Assembly: GCA_964057225.1 (NCBI GenBank)
Contig: OZ059895.1
Location: 22,578,688 to 22,642,687, forward strand
DNA from: Auanema rhodensis
Taxonomy: Eukaryota > Nematoda > Chromadorea > Rhabditida > Rhabditidae
Length of the DNA stretch: 64,000 bases
Direction: 5' to 3'
Both the position numbers and the translations under genes were made by a program. Below are positions 8,797 through 21,099 of the stretch, piece by piece. The notes under the pieces were generated by a model. The model was not told the origin of the DNA. It made no database searches and was given only the letters and a program-made list of their open reading frames with translations. Each line of letters starts with the position of its first letter. Positions within the stretch are counted from its first letter, which is position 1.

Positions 8797-11276
8797 GTTC
8801 ACACTTATATCCTCGATTTTCACCCTGAAGAATTAATTTTTTCGTTGAATAACCTTGTCCATCGTCTTTGCCTTGAAAAAAAAAATCTGAAAACATCTAC
8901 TTTTTGCTAAATTATTTTGAAATTTTTCGAAAAAATTTTTGTCAAAATGTTTTTGGAAGCAATGTTGAGTGTACATGGAAACTCAACATACACTAATGCA
9001 TCATTTTGCAAACGATCATAACTAATTTTTGTATTAAGCGTTTCTCAATGTAGTATAGTGCATTCGATGCGGATTTTTAAGCTGCGTCGATCTGTGTTAT
9101 CAGATTTGCGCTAGCTTAAAAATGCACCGAGATATCAACTGATATAAGTTCACACTTATATCCTCAATTTTCACCCTGAAGAATTAATTTTTTCGTTGAA
9201 TAACATTGTCCATCGTCTTTGCCTTGAAAAAAGGAATCTAAAAACATCTACTTTTTGCTAAATTATTTTGAAATTTTTCGAAAAAATTTTTGTCAAAATG
9301 TTTTTGGAAGCAATGTTGAGTGTACATGGAAACTCAACATACACTAATGCATCATTTTTCAAACGATCATAACTAATTTTTGTATTGAGCGTTTCTCAAT
9401 GTAGTATAGTGCATTCGATGCGGATTTTTAAGCTGCGTCGATCTGTGTTATCAGATTTGCGCTAGCTTAAAAATGCACCGAGATATCAACTGATATAAGT
9501 TCACACTTATATCCTCGATTTTCACCCTGAAGAATTAATTTTTTCGTTGAATAACATTGTCCATCGTCTTTGCCATGAAAAAAGGAATCTAAAAACATCT
9601 ACTTTTTGCTAAATTATTTTGAAATTTTTCGAAAAAATTTTTGTCAAAATGTTTTTGGAAGCAATGTTGAGTGTACATGGAAACTCAACATACACTAATG
9701 CATCATTTTTCAAACGATCATAACTAATTTTTGTATTAAGCGTTTCTCAATGTAGTATAGTGCATTCGATGCGGATTTTTAAGCTGCGTCGATCTGTGTT
9801 ATCAGATTTGCGCTAGCTTAAAAATGCACCGAGATATCAACTGATATAAGTTCACACTTATATCCTCGATTTTCACCCTGAAGAATTAATTTTTTCGTTG
9901 AATAACATTGTCCATCGTCTTTGCCATGAAAAAAGGAATCTAAAAACATCTACTTTTTGCTAAATTATTTTGAAATTTTTCGAAAAAATTTTTGTCAAAA
10001 TGTTTTTGGAAGCAATGTTGAGTGTACATGGAAACTCAACATACACTAATGCATCATTTTTCAAACGATCATAACTAATTTTTGTTTTGAGCGTTTCTCA
10101 ATGTAGTATAGTGCATTCGATGCGGATTTTTAAGCTGCGTCGATCTGTGTTATCAGATTTGCGCTAGCTTAAAAATGCACCGAGATATCAACTGATATAA
10201 GTTCACACTTATATCCTCGATTTTCACCCTGAAGAATTAATTTTTTCGTTGAATAACATTGTCCATCGTCTTTGCCATGAAAAAAGGAATCTAAAAACAT
10301 CTACTTTTTGCTAAATTATTTTGAAATTTTTCGAAAAAATTTTTGTCAAAATGTTTTTGGAAGCAATGTTGAGTGTACATGGAAACTCAACATACACTAA
10401 TGCATCATTTTTCAAACGATCATAACTAATTTTTGTATTGAGCGTTTCTCAATGTAGTATAGTGCATTCGATGCGGATTTTTAAGCTGCGTCGATCTGTG
10501 TTATCAGATTTGCGCTAGCTTAAAAATGCACCGAGATATCAACTGATATAAGTTCACACTTACATCCTCGATTTTCACCCTGAAGAATTAATTTTTCCGT
10601 TGAATAACATTGTCCATCGTCTTTGCCTTGAAAAAAGGAATCTAAAAACATCTACTTTTTGCTAAATTATTTTGAAATTTTTCGAAAAAATTTTTGTCAA
10701 AATGTTTTTGGAAGCAATGTTGAGTGTATTTTGGAAGCAATGTTGAGTGTACATGGAAACTCAACATACACTAATGCATCATTTTTCAAACGATCATAAC
10801 TAATTTTTGTATCAAGCGTTTCTCAATGTAGTATAGTGCATTCGATGCGGATTTTTAAGCTGCGTCGATCTGTGTTATCAGATTTGCGCTAGCTTAAAAA
10901 TGCACCGAGATATCAACTGATATAAGTTCACACTTACATCCTCGATTTTCACCCTGAAGAATTAATTTTTCCGTTGAATAACATTGTCCATCGTCTTTGC
11001 CTTGAAAAAAAAAATCTGAAAACATCTACTTTTTGCTAAATTATTTTGAAATTTTTCGAAAAAATTTTTGTCAAAATGTTTTTGGAAGCAATGTTGAGTG
11101 TACATGGAAACTCAACATACACTAATGCATCATTTTTCAAACGATCATAACTAATTTTTGTATTAAGCGTTTCTCAATGTAGTATAGTGCATTCGATGCG
11201 GATTTTTAAGCTGCGTCGATCTGTGTTATCAGATTTGCGCTAGCTTAAAAATGCACCGAGATATCAACTGATATAA
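8797..11276. repeat. Seven-unit higher-order repeat, copy 2
   Basis: Units start at 8797, 9148, 9499, 9850, 10201, 10552 and 10926. This is a direct tandem copy of 6317-8796 at a period of 2,480 bp (7 x 351 plus 23). It reproduces all private marks of copy 1, including gttttgag at 10084-10091 and the 23-bp duplication at 10706-10751. The pattern stops at 11277, where the next unit is of type A rather than the C58 type. Confidence 0.9.
10706..10751. repeat. 23-bp tandem duplication inside a unit, copy 2
   Basis: Identical to the duplication at 8226-8271 and exactly 2,480 bp downstream (10706-10728 and 10729-10751). It occurs nowhere else in the window. The two occurrences are therefore best explained by one slippage or copying event followed by duplication of the whole seven-unit block. 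Confidence 0.92.
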
Positions 11277-12329
11277 GTTCACACTTATATCCTCAATTTT
11301 CACCCTGAAGAATTAATTTTTTCGTTGAATAACATTGTCCATCGTCTTTGCCTTGAAAAAAAAAATCTGAAAACAACTACTTTTTGCTAAATTATTTTGA
11401 AATTTTTCGAAAAAATTTTTGTCAAAATGTTTTTGGAAGCAATGTTGAGTGTACATGGAAACTCAACATACACTAATGCATCATTTTTCAAACGATCATA
11501 ACTAATTTTTGTATCAAGCGTTTTTCAATGTAGTATAGTGCATTCGATGCGGATTTTTAAGCTGCGTCGATCTGTGTTATCAGATTTGCGCTAGCTTAAA
11601 AATGCACCGAGATATCAACTGATATAAGTTCACACTTATATCCTCGATTTTCACCCTGAAGAATTAATTTTTTCGTTGAATAACATTGTCCATCGTCTTT
11701 GCCTTGAAAAAAGGAATCTAAAAACATTAACTTTTTGCTAAATTATTTTGAAATTTTTCGAAAAAATTTTTGTCAAAATGTTTTTGGAAACAATGTTGAG
11801 TGTACATGGAAACTCAACATACACTAATGCATCATTTTTCAAACGATCATAACTAATTTTTGTATTAAGCGTTTCTCAATGTAGTATAGTGCATTCGATG
11901 CGGATTTTTAAGCTGCGTCGATCTGTGTTATCAGATTTGCGCTAGCTTAAAAATGCACCGAGATATCAACTGATATAAGTTCACACTTATATCCTCAATT
12001 TTCACCCCGAAGAATTAATTTTTTCGTTGAATAACATTGTCCATCGTCTTTGCCTTGAAAAAAAAAATCTGAAAACATCTACTTTTTGCTAAATTATTTT
12101 GAAATTTTTCGAAAAAATTTTTGTCAAAATGTTTTTGGAAGCAATGTTGAGTGTACATGGAAACTCAACATACACTAATGCATCATTTTTCAAACGATCA
12201 TAACTAATTTTTGTATTAAGCGTTTCTCAATGTAGTATAGTGCATTCGATGCGGATTTTTAAGCTGCGTCGATCTGTGTTATCAGATTTGCGCTAGCTTA
12301 AAAATGCACCGAGATATCAACTGATATAA
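11277..12329. repeat. Three transitional units
   Basis: Units start at 11277, 11628 and 11979. The first is type A (A19, 10-A tract, A100, C239/A240/T248). The second has a type B head (T101/A102, A163) but a tail with T212, A240 and A303 unlike type B elsewhere, so it looks like a hybrid. The third has A19 with the 10-A tract and T100, plus a private C (caccccg). They link the seven-unit repeat to the large duplicated block and hold the first A-B pair in the window. Confidence 0.75.
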
Positions 12330-15300
12330 GTTCACACTTATATCCTCGATTTTCACCCTGAAGAATTAATTTTTTCGTTGAATAACATTGTCCATCGTCT
12401 TTGCCATGAAAAAAGGAATCTAAAAACATCTACTTTTTGCTAAATTATTTTGAAATTTTTCGAAAAAATTTTTGTCAAAATGTTTTTGGAAGCAATGTTG
12501 AGTGTACATGGAAACTCAACATACACTAATGCATCATTTTTCAAACGATCATAACTAATTTTTGTATTAAGCGTTTCTCAATGTAGTATAGTGCATTCGA
12601 TGCGGATTTTTAAGCTGCGTCGATCTGTGTTATCAGATTTGCGCTAGCTTAAAAATGCACCGAGATATCAACTGATATAAGTTCACACTTATATCCTCAA
12701 TTTTCACCCTGAAGAATTAATTTTTTCGTTGAATAACATTGTCCATCGTCTTTGCCTTGAAAAAAAAAATCTGAAAACAACTACTTTTTGCTAAATTATT
12801 TTGAAATTTTTCGAAAAAATTTTTGTCAAAATGTTTTTGGAAGCAATGTTGAGTGTACATGGAAACTCAACATACACTAATGCATCATTTTTCAAACGAT
12901 CATAACTAATTTTTGTATCAAGCGTTTTTCAATGTAGTATAGTGCATTCGATGCGGATTTTTAAGCTGCGTCGATCTGTGTTATCAGATTTGCGCTAGCT
13001 TAAAAATGCACCGAGATATCAACTGATATAAGTTCACACTTATATCCTCGATTTTCACCCTGAAGAATTAATTTTTTCGTTGAATAACATTGTCCATCGT
13101 CTTTGCCTTGAAAAAAGGAATCTAAAAACATTAACTTTTTGCTAAATTATTTTGAAATTTTTCGAAAAAATTTTTGTCAAAATGTTTTTGGAAACAATGT
13201 TGAGTGTACATGGAAACTCAACATACACTAATGCATCATTTTGCAAACGATCATAACTAATTTCTGTATTGAGCGTTTCTCAATGTAGTATAGTGCATTC
13301 GATGCGGATTTTTAAGCTGCGTCGATCTGTGTTTTCAGATTTGCGCTAGCTTAAAAATGCACCGAGATATCAACTGATATAAGTTCACACTTACATCCTC
13401 GATTTTCACCCTGAAGAATTAATTTTTCCGTTGAATAACATTGTCCATCGTCTTTGCCTTGAAAAAAAAAATCTGAAAACATCTACTTTTTGCTAAATTA
13501 TTTTGAAATTTTTCGAAAAAATTTTTGTCAAAATGTTTTTGGAAACAATGTTGAGTGTACATGGAAACTCAACATACACTAATGCATCATTTTGCAAACG
13601 ATCATAACTAATTTTTGTATTAAGCGTTTCTCAATGTAGTATAGTGCATTCGATGCGGATTTTTAAGCTGCGTCGATCTGTGTTATCAGATTTGCGCTAG
13701 CTTAAAAATGCACCGAGATATCAACTGATATAAGTTCACACTTATATCCTCGATTTTCACCCTGAAGAATTAATTTTTTCGTTGAATAACATTGTCCATC
13801 GTCTTTGCCATGAAAAAAGGAATCTAAAAACATCTACTTTTTGCTAAATTATTTTGAAATTTTTCGAAAAAATTTTTGTCAAAATGTTTTTGGAAGCAAT
13901 GTTGAGTGTACATGGAAACTCAACATACACTAATGCATCATTTTTCAAACGATCATAACTAATTTTTGTATTGAGCGTTTCTCAATGTAGTATAGTGCAT
14001 TCGATGCGGATTTTTAAGCTGCGTCGATCTGTGTTATCAGATTTGCGCTAGCTTAAAAATGCACCGAGATATCAACTGATATAAGTTCACACTTATATCC
14101 TCGATTTTCACCCTGAAGAATTAATTTTTTCGTTGAATAACATTGTCCATCGTCTTTGCCATGAAAAAAGGAATCTAAAAACATCTACTTTTTGCTAAAT
14201 TATTTTGAAATTTTTCGAAAAAATTTTTGTCAAAATGTTTTTGGAAGCAATGTTGAGTGTACATGGAAACTCAACATACACTAATGCATCATTTTTCAAA
14301 CGATCATAACTAATTTTTGTATTGAGCGTTTCTCAATATAGTATAGTGCATTCGATGCGGATTTTTAAGCAGCGTCGATCTGTGTTATCAGATTTGCACT
14401 AGCTTAAAAATGCACCGAGATATCAACTGATATAAGTTCACACTTATATCCTCGATTTTCACCCTGAAGAATTAATTTTTTCGTTGAATAACATTGTCCA
14501 TCGTCTTTGCCTTGAAAAAAGGAATCTAAAAACATCTCCTTTTTGCTAAATTATTTTGAAATTTTTCGAAAAAATTTTTGTCAAAATGTTTTTGGAAGCA
14601 ATGTTGAGTGTACATGGAAACTCAACATACACTAATGCATCATTTTTCAAACGATCATAACTAATTTTTGTATTAAGCGTTTCTCAATGTAGTATAGTGC
14701 ATTCGATGCGGATTTTTAAGCTGCGTCGATCTGTGTTATCAGATTTGCGCTAGCTTAAAAATGCACCGAGATATCAACTGATATAAGTTCACACTTATAT
14801 CCTCGATTTTCACCCTGAAGAATTAATTTTTTCGTTGAATAACATTGTCCATCGTCTTTGCCATGAAAAAAGGAATCTAAAAACATCTACTTTTTGCTAA
14901 ATTATTTTGAAATTTTTCGAAAAAATTTTTGTCAAAATGTTTTTGGAAGCAATGTTGAGTGTACATGGAAACTCAACATACACTAATGCATCATTTTTCA
15001 AACGATCATAACTAATTTTTGTATTGAGCGTTTCTCAATATAGTATAGTGCATTCGATGCGGATTTTTAAGCAGCGTCGATCTGTGTTATCAGATTTGCA
15101 CTAGCTTAAAAACGCACCGAGATATCAACTGATATAAGTTCACACTTATATCCTCGATTTTCTCCCTGAAGAATTAATTTTTTCGTTGAATAACATTGTC
15201 CATCGTCTTTGCCTTGAAAAAAGGAATCTAAAAACATCTCCTTTTTGCTAAATTATTTTGAAATTTTTCGAAAAAATTTTTGTCAAAATGTTTTTGGAAG

Positions 15301-18300
15301 CAATGTTGAGTGTACATGGAAACTCAACATACACTAATGCATCATTTTTCAAACGATCATAACTAATTTTTGTATTAAGCGTTTCTCAATGTAGTATAGT
15401 GCATTCGATGCGGATTTTTAAGCTGCGTCGATCTGTGTTATCAGATTTGCGCTAGCTTAAAAATGCACCGAGATATCAACTGATATAAGTTCACACTTAT
15501 ATCCTCGATTTTCACCCTGAAGAATTAATTTTTTCGTTGAATAACATTGTCCATCGTCTTTGCCTTGAAAAACGGAATCTAAAAACATCTACTTTTTGCT
15601 AAATTATTCTGAAATTTTTCGAAAAAATTTTTGTCAAAATGTTTTTGGAAGCAATGTTGAGTGTACATGGAAACTCAACATACACTAATGCATCATTTTT
15701 CAAACGATCATAACTAATTTTTGTATTAAGCGTTTCTCAATGTAGTATAGTGCATTCGATGCGGATTTTTAAGCTGCGTCGATCTGTGTTATCAGATTTG
15801 CGCTAGCTTAAAAATGCACCGAGATATCAACTGATATAAGTTCACACTTAGATCCTCGATTTTCACCCTGAAGAATTAATTTTTTCGTTGAATAACATTG
15901 TCCATCGTCTTTGCCTTGAAAAAAAAATCTGAAAACAACTACTTTTTGCTAAATTATTTTGAAATTTTTCGAAAAAATTTTTGTCAAAATGTTTTTGGAA
16001 GCAATGTTGAGTGTACATGGAAACTCAACATACACTAATGCATCATTTTTCAAACGATCATAACTAATTTTTGTATTAAGCGTTTCTCAATGTAGTATAG
16101 TGCATTCGATGCGGATTTTTAAGCTGCGTCGATCTGTGTTATCAGATTTGCGCTAGCTTAAAAATGCACCGAGATATCAACTGATATAAGTTCACACTTA
16201 TATCCTCAATTTTCACCCTGAAGAATTAATTTTTTCGTTGAATAACATTGTCCATCGTCTTTGCCTTGAAAAAAGGAATCTAAAAACATCTACTTTTTGC
16301 TAAATTATTTTGAAATTTTTCGAAAAAATTTTTGTCAAAATGTTTTTGGAAGCAATGTTGAGTGTACATGGAAACTCAACATACACTAATGCATCATTTT
16401 TCAAACGATCATAACTAATTTTTGTATTAAGCGTTTCTCAATGTAGTATAGTGCATTCGATGCGGATTTTTAAGCTGCGTCGATCTGTGTTATCAGATTT
16501 GCGCTAGCTTAAAAATGCACCGAGATATCAACTGATATAAGTTCACACTTATATCCTCGATTTTCACCCTGAAGAATTAATTTTTTCGTTGAATAACAAT
16601 GTCCATCGTATTTGCCTTGAAAAACGGAATCTAAAAACATCTACTTTTTGCTAAATTATTCTGAAATTTTTCGAAAAAATTTTTGTCAAAATGTTTTTGG
16701 AAGCAATGTTGAGTGTACATGGAAACTCAACATACACTAATGCATCATTTTTCAAACGATCATAACTAATTTTTGTATTAAGCGTTTCTCAATGTAGTAT
16801 AGTGCATTCGATGCGGATTTTTAAGCTGCGTCGATCTGTGTTATCAGATTTGCGCTAGCTTAAAAATGCACCGAGATATCAACTGATATAAGTTCACACT
16901 TATATCCTCGATTTTCACCCTGAAGAATTAATTTTTTCGTTGAATAACAATGTCCATCGTATTTGCCTTGAAAAACGGAATCTAAAAACATCTACTTTTT
17001 GCTAAATTATTCTGAAATTTTTCGAAAAAATTTTTGTCAAAATGTTTTTGGAAGCAATGTTGAGTGTACATGGAAACTCAACATACACTAATGCATCATT
17101 TTTCAAACGATCATAACTAATTTTTGTATTAAGCGTTTCTCAATGTAGTATAGTGCATTCGATGCGGATTTTTAAGCTGCGTCGATCTGTGTTATCAGAT
17201 TTGCGCTAGCTTAAAAATGCACCGAGATATCAACTGATATAAGTTCACACTTATATCCTCGATTTTCACCCTGAAGAATTAATTTTTTCGTTGAATAACA
17301 TTGTCCATCGTCTTTGCCTTGAAAAAAGGAATCTAAAAACATCTACTTTTTGCTAAATTATTTTGAAATTTTTCGAAAAAATTTTTGTCAAAATGTTTTT
17401 GGAAGCAATGTTGAGTGTACATGGAAACTCAACATACACTAATGCATCATTTTTCAAACGATCATAACTAATTTTTGTATTAAGCGTTTCTCAATGTAGT
17501 ATAGTGCATTCGATGCGGATTTTTAAGCTGCGTCGATCTGTGTTATCAGATTTGCGCTAGCTTAAAAATGCACCGAGATATCAACTGATATAAGTTCACA
17601 CTTAGATCCTCGATTTTCACCCTGAAGAATTAATTTTTTCGTTGAATAACATTGTCCATCGTCTTTGCCTTGAAAAAAAAATCTGAAAACAACTACTTTT
17701 TGCTAAATTATTTTGAAATTTTTCGAAAAAATTTTTGTCAAAATGTTTTTGGAAGCAATGTTGAGTGTACATGGAAACTCAACATACACTAATGCATCAT
17801 TTTTCAAACGATCATAACTAATTTTTGTATTAAGCGTTTCTCAATGTAGTATAGTGCATTCGATGCAGATTTTTAAGCTGCGTCGATCTGTGTTATCAGA
17901 TTTGCGCTAGCTTAAAAATGCACCGAGATATCAACTGATATAAGTTCACACTTATATCCTCGATTTTCACCCTGAAGAATTAATTTTTTCGTTGAATAAC
18001 AATGTCCATCGTATTTGCCTTGAAAAACGGAATCTAAAAACATCTACTTTTTGCTAAATTATTCTGAAATTTTTCGAAAAAATTTTTGTCAAAATGTTTT
18101 TGGAAGCAATGTTGAGTGTACATGGAAACTCAACATACACTAATGCATCATTTTTCAAACGATCATAACTAATTTTTGTATTAAGCGTTTCTCAATGTAG
18201 TATAGTGCATTCGATGCGGATTTTTAAGCTGCGTCGATCTGTGTTATCAGATTTGCGCTAGCTTAAAAATGCACCGAGATATCAACTGATATAAGTTCAC

Positions 18301-18995
18301 ACTTAGATCCTCGATTTTCACCCTGAAGAATTAATTTTTTCGTTGAATAACATTGTCCATCGTCTTTGCCTTGAAAAAAAAATCTGAAAACAACTACTTT
18401 TTGCTAAATTATTTTGAAATTTTTCGAAAAAATTTTTGTCAAAATGTTTTTGGAAGCAATGTTGAGTGTACATGGAAACTCAACATACACTAATGCATCA
18501 TTTTTCAAACGATCATAACTAATTTTTGTATTAAGCGTTTCTCAATGTAGTATAGTGCATTCGATGCGGATTTTTAAGCTGCGTCGATCTGTGTTATCAG
18601 ATTTGCGCTATCTTAAAAATGCACCGAGATATCAACTGATATAAGTTCACACTTATATCCTCGATTTTCACCCTGAAGAATTAATTTTTTCGTTGAATAA
18701 CATTGTCCATCGTCTTTGCCATGAAAAAAGGAATCTAAAAACATCTACTTTTTGCTAAATTATTTTGAAATTTTTCGAAAAAATTTTTGTCAAAATGTTT
18801 TTGGAAGCAATGTTGAGTGTACATGGAAACTCAACATACACTAATGCATCATTTTTCAAACGATCATAACTAATTTTTGTATTAAGCGTTTCTCAATGTA
18901 GTATAGTGCATTCGATGCGGATTTTTAAGCTGCGTCGATCTGTGTTATCAGATTTGCGCTAGCTTAAAAATGCACCGAGATATCAACTGATATAA
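12330..18995. repeat. 19-unit segmental duplication, copy 1
   Basis: Units start at 12330, 12681, 13032, 13383, 13734, 14085, 14436, 14787, 15138, 15489, 15840, 16190, 16541, 16892, 17243, 17594, 17944, 18295 and 18645. Types in order: D', A, B, C, D, E, F, E, F, G, H, I, J, J, K, Ha, J, Hb, D'. The same 19 types in the same order recur at 20398-27063, offset 8,068 bp. The E-F pair (A254/A287/A314 unit, then C103 unit) is itself doubled here. A private T at 15163 (tttctccc) is absent from the second copy. C at the aaaacgcacc word of the second E unit is shared by both. Confidence 0.9.
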
Positions 18996-19346
18996 GTTCA
19001 CACTTATATCCTCAATTTTCACCCTGAAGAATTGATTTTTTCGTTGAATAACATTGTCCATCGTCTTTGCCTTGAAAAAAAAAATCTGAAAACAACTACT
19101 TTTTGCTAAATTATTTTGAAATTTTTCGAAAAAATTTTTGTCAAAATGTTTTTGGAAGCAATGTTGAGTGTACATGGAAACTCAACATACACTAATGCAT
19201 CATTTTTCAAACGATCATAACTAATTTTTGTATTAAGCGTTTCTCAATGTAGTATAGTGCATTCGATGCGGATTTTTAAGCTGCGTCGATCTGTGTTATC
19301 AGATTTGCGCTAGCTTAAAAATGCACCGAGATATCAACTGATATAA
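17594..19346. repeat. Five-unit higher-order repeat (Ha-J-Hb-D'-A), copy 1
   Basis: Units start at 17594 (G12, 9-A, A100, A275), 17944 (A59, A70, C85, C121), 18295 (G12, 9-A, T318), 18645 (A77, A240) and 18996 (A19, 10-A, A100). The block is 1,753 bp: five units, two of them one base short. The last unit differs from other type A units in having T239 and C248, and carries the private G at 19034 that opens a spurious reading frame. It overlaps the end of the 19-unit block. Confidence 0.88.
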
Positions 19347-21099
19347 GTTCACACTTAGATCCTCGATTTTCACCCTGAAGAATTAATTTTTTCGTTGAAT
19401 AACATTGTCCATCGTCTTTGCCTTGAAAAAAAAATCTGAAAACAACTACTTTTTGCTAAATTATTTTGAAATTTTTCGAAAAAATTTTTGTCAAAATGTT
19501 TTTGGAAGCAATGTTGAGTGTACATGGAAACTCAACATACACTAATGCATCATTTTTCAAACGATCATAACTAATTTTTGTATTAAGCGTTTCTCAATGT
19601 AGTATAGTGCATTCGATGCAGATTTTTAAGCTGCGTCGATCTGTGTTATCAGATTTGCGCTAGCTTAAAAATGCACCGAGATATCAACTGATATAAGTTC
19701 ACACTTATATCCTCGATTTTCACCCTGAAGAATTAATTTTTTCGTTGAATAACAATGTCCATCGTATTTGCCTTGAAAAACGGAATCTAAAAACATCTAC
19801 TTTTTGCTAAATTATTCTGAAATTTTTCGAAAAAATTTTTGTCAAAATGTTTTTGGAAGCAATGTTGAGTGTACATGGAAACTCAACATACACTAATGCA
19901 TCATTTTTCAAACGATCATAACTAATTTTTGTATTAAGCGTTTCTCAATGTAGTATAGTGCATTCGATGCGGATTTTTAAGCTGCGTCGATCTGTGTTAT
20001 CAGATTTGCGCTAGCTTAAAAATGCACCGAGATATCAACTGATATAAGTTCACACTTAGATCCTCGATTTTCACCCTGAAGAATTAATTTTTTCGTTGAA
20101 TAACATTGTCCATCGTCTTTGCCTTGAAAAAAAAATCTGAAAACAACTACTTTTTGCTAAATTATTTTGAAATTTTTCGAAAAAATTTTTGTCAAAATGT
20201 TTTTGGAAGCAATGTTGAGTGTACATGGAAACTCAACATACACTAATGCATCATTTTTCAAACGATCATAACTAATTTTTGTATTAAGCGTTTCTCAATG
20301 TAGTATAGTGCATTCGATGCGGATTTTTAAGCTGCGTCGATCTGTGTTATCAGATTTGCGCTATCTTAAAAATGCACCGAGATATCAACTGATATAAGTT
20401 CACACTTATATCCTCGATTTTCACCCTGAAGAATTAATTTTTTCGTTGAATAACATTGTCCATCGTCTTTGCCATGAAAAAAGGAATCTAAAAACATCTA
20501 CTTTTTGCTAAATTATTTTGAAATTTTTCGAAAAAATTTTTGTCAAAATGTTTTTGGAAGCAATGTTGAGTGTACATGGAAACTCAACATACACTAATGC
20601 ATCATTTTTCAAACGATCATAACTAATTTTTGTATTAAGCGTTTCTCAATGTAGTATAGTGCATTCGATGCGGATTTTTAAGCTGCGTCGATCTGTGTTA
20701 TCAGATTTGCGCTAGCTTAAAAATGCACCGAGATATCAACTGATATAAGTTCACACTTATATCCTCAATTTTCACCCTGAAGAATTAATTTTTTCGTTGA
20801 ATAACATTGTCCATCGTCTTTGCCTTGAAAAAAAAAATCTGAAAACAACTACTTTTTGCTAAATTATTTTGAAATTTTTCGAAAAAATTTTTGTCAAAAT
20901 GTTTTTGGAAGCAATGTTGAGTGTACATGGAAACTCAACATACACTAATGCATCATTTTTCAAACGATCATAACTAATTTTTGTATCAAGCGTTTTTCAA
21001 TGTAGTATAGTGCATTCGATGCGGATTTTTAAGCTGCGTCGATCTGTGTTATCAGATTTGCGCTAGCTTAAAAATGCACCGAGATATCAACTGATATAA
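19347..21099. repeat. Five-unit higher-order repeat (Ha-J-Hb-D'-A), copy 2
   Basis: Units start at 19347, 19697, 20048, 20398 and 20749, carrying the same five types at the same spacing as the previous block (period 1,753 bp). The final unit here has the full type A tail (C239/A240/T248) and leads into type B at 21100, as in the 19-unit block. The second copy of the 19-unit block begins with the D' unit at 20398. Confidence 0.88.

Noticed and set aside
14085-14435. Compensatory change in the large hairpin (A287 with A314 in type E units)
   Set aside because: Position 287 pairs with 317, and 314 pairs with 289, so the two changes affect different pairs and both weaken the stem. They are simply linked.
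18948-19175. A 75-codon minus-strand open frame starting at the ATG whose complement is 19173-19175
   Set aside because: It lies inside satellite units. It is open only because G at 19034 (gaattgatt) replaces the usual A and removes an in-frame TAA stop present in the other units. There is no domain, ribosome-binding or promoter context, and the translation is low complexity (rich in F, K, N and Q).
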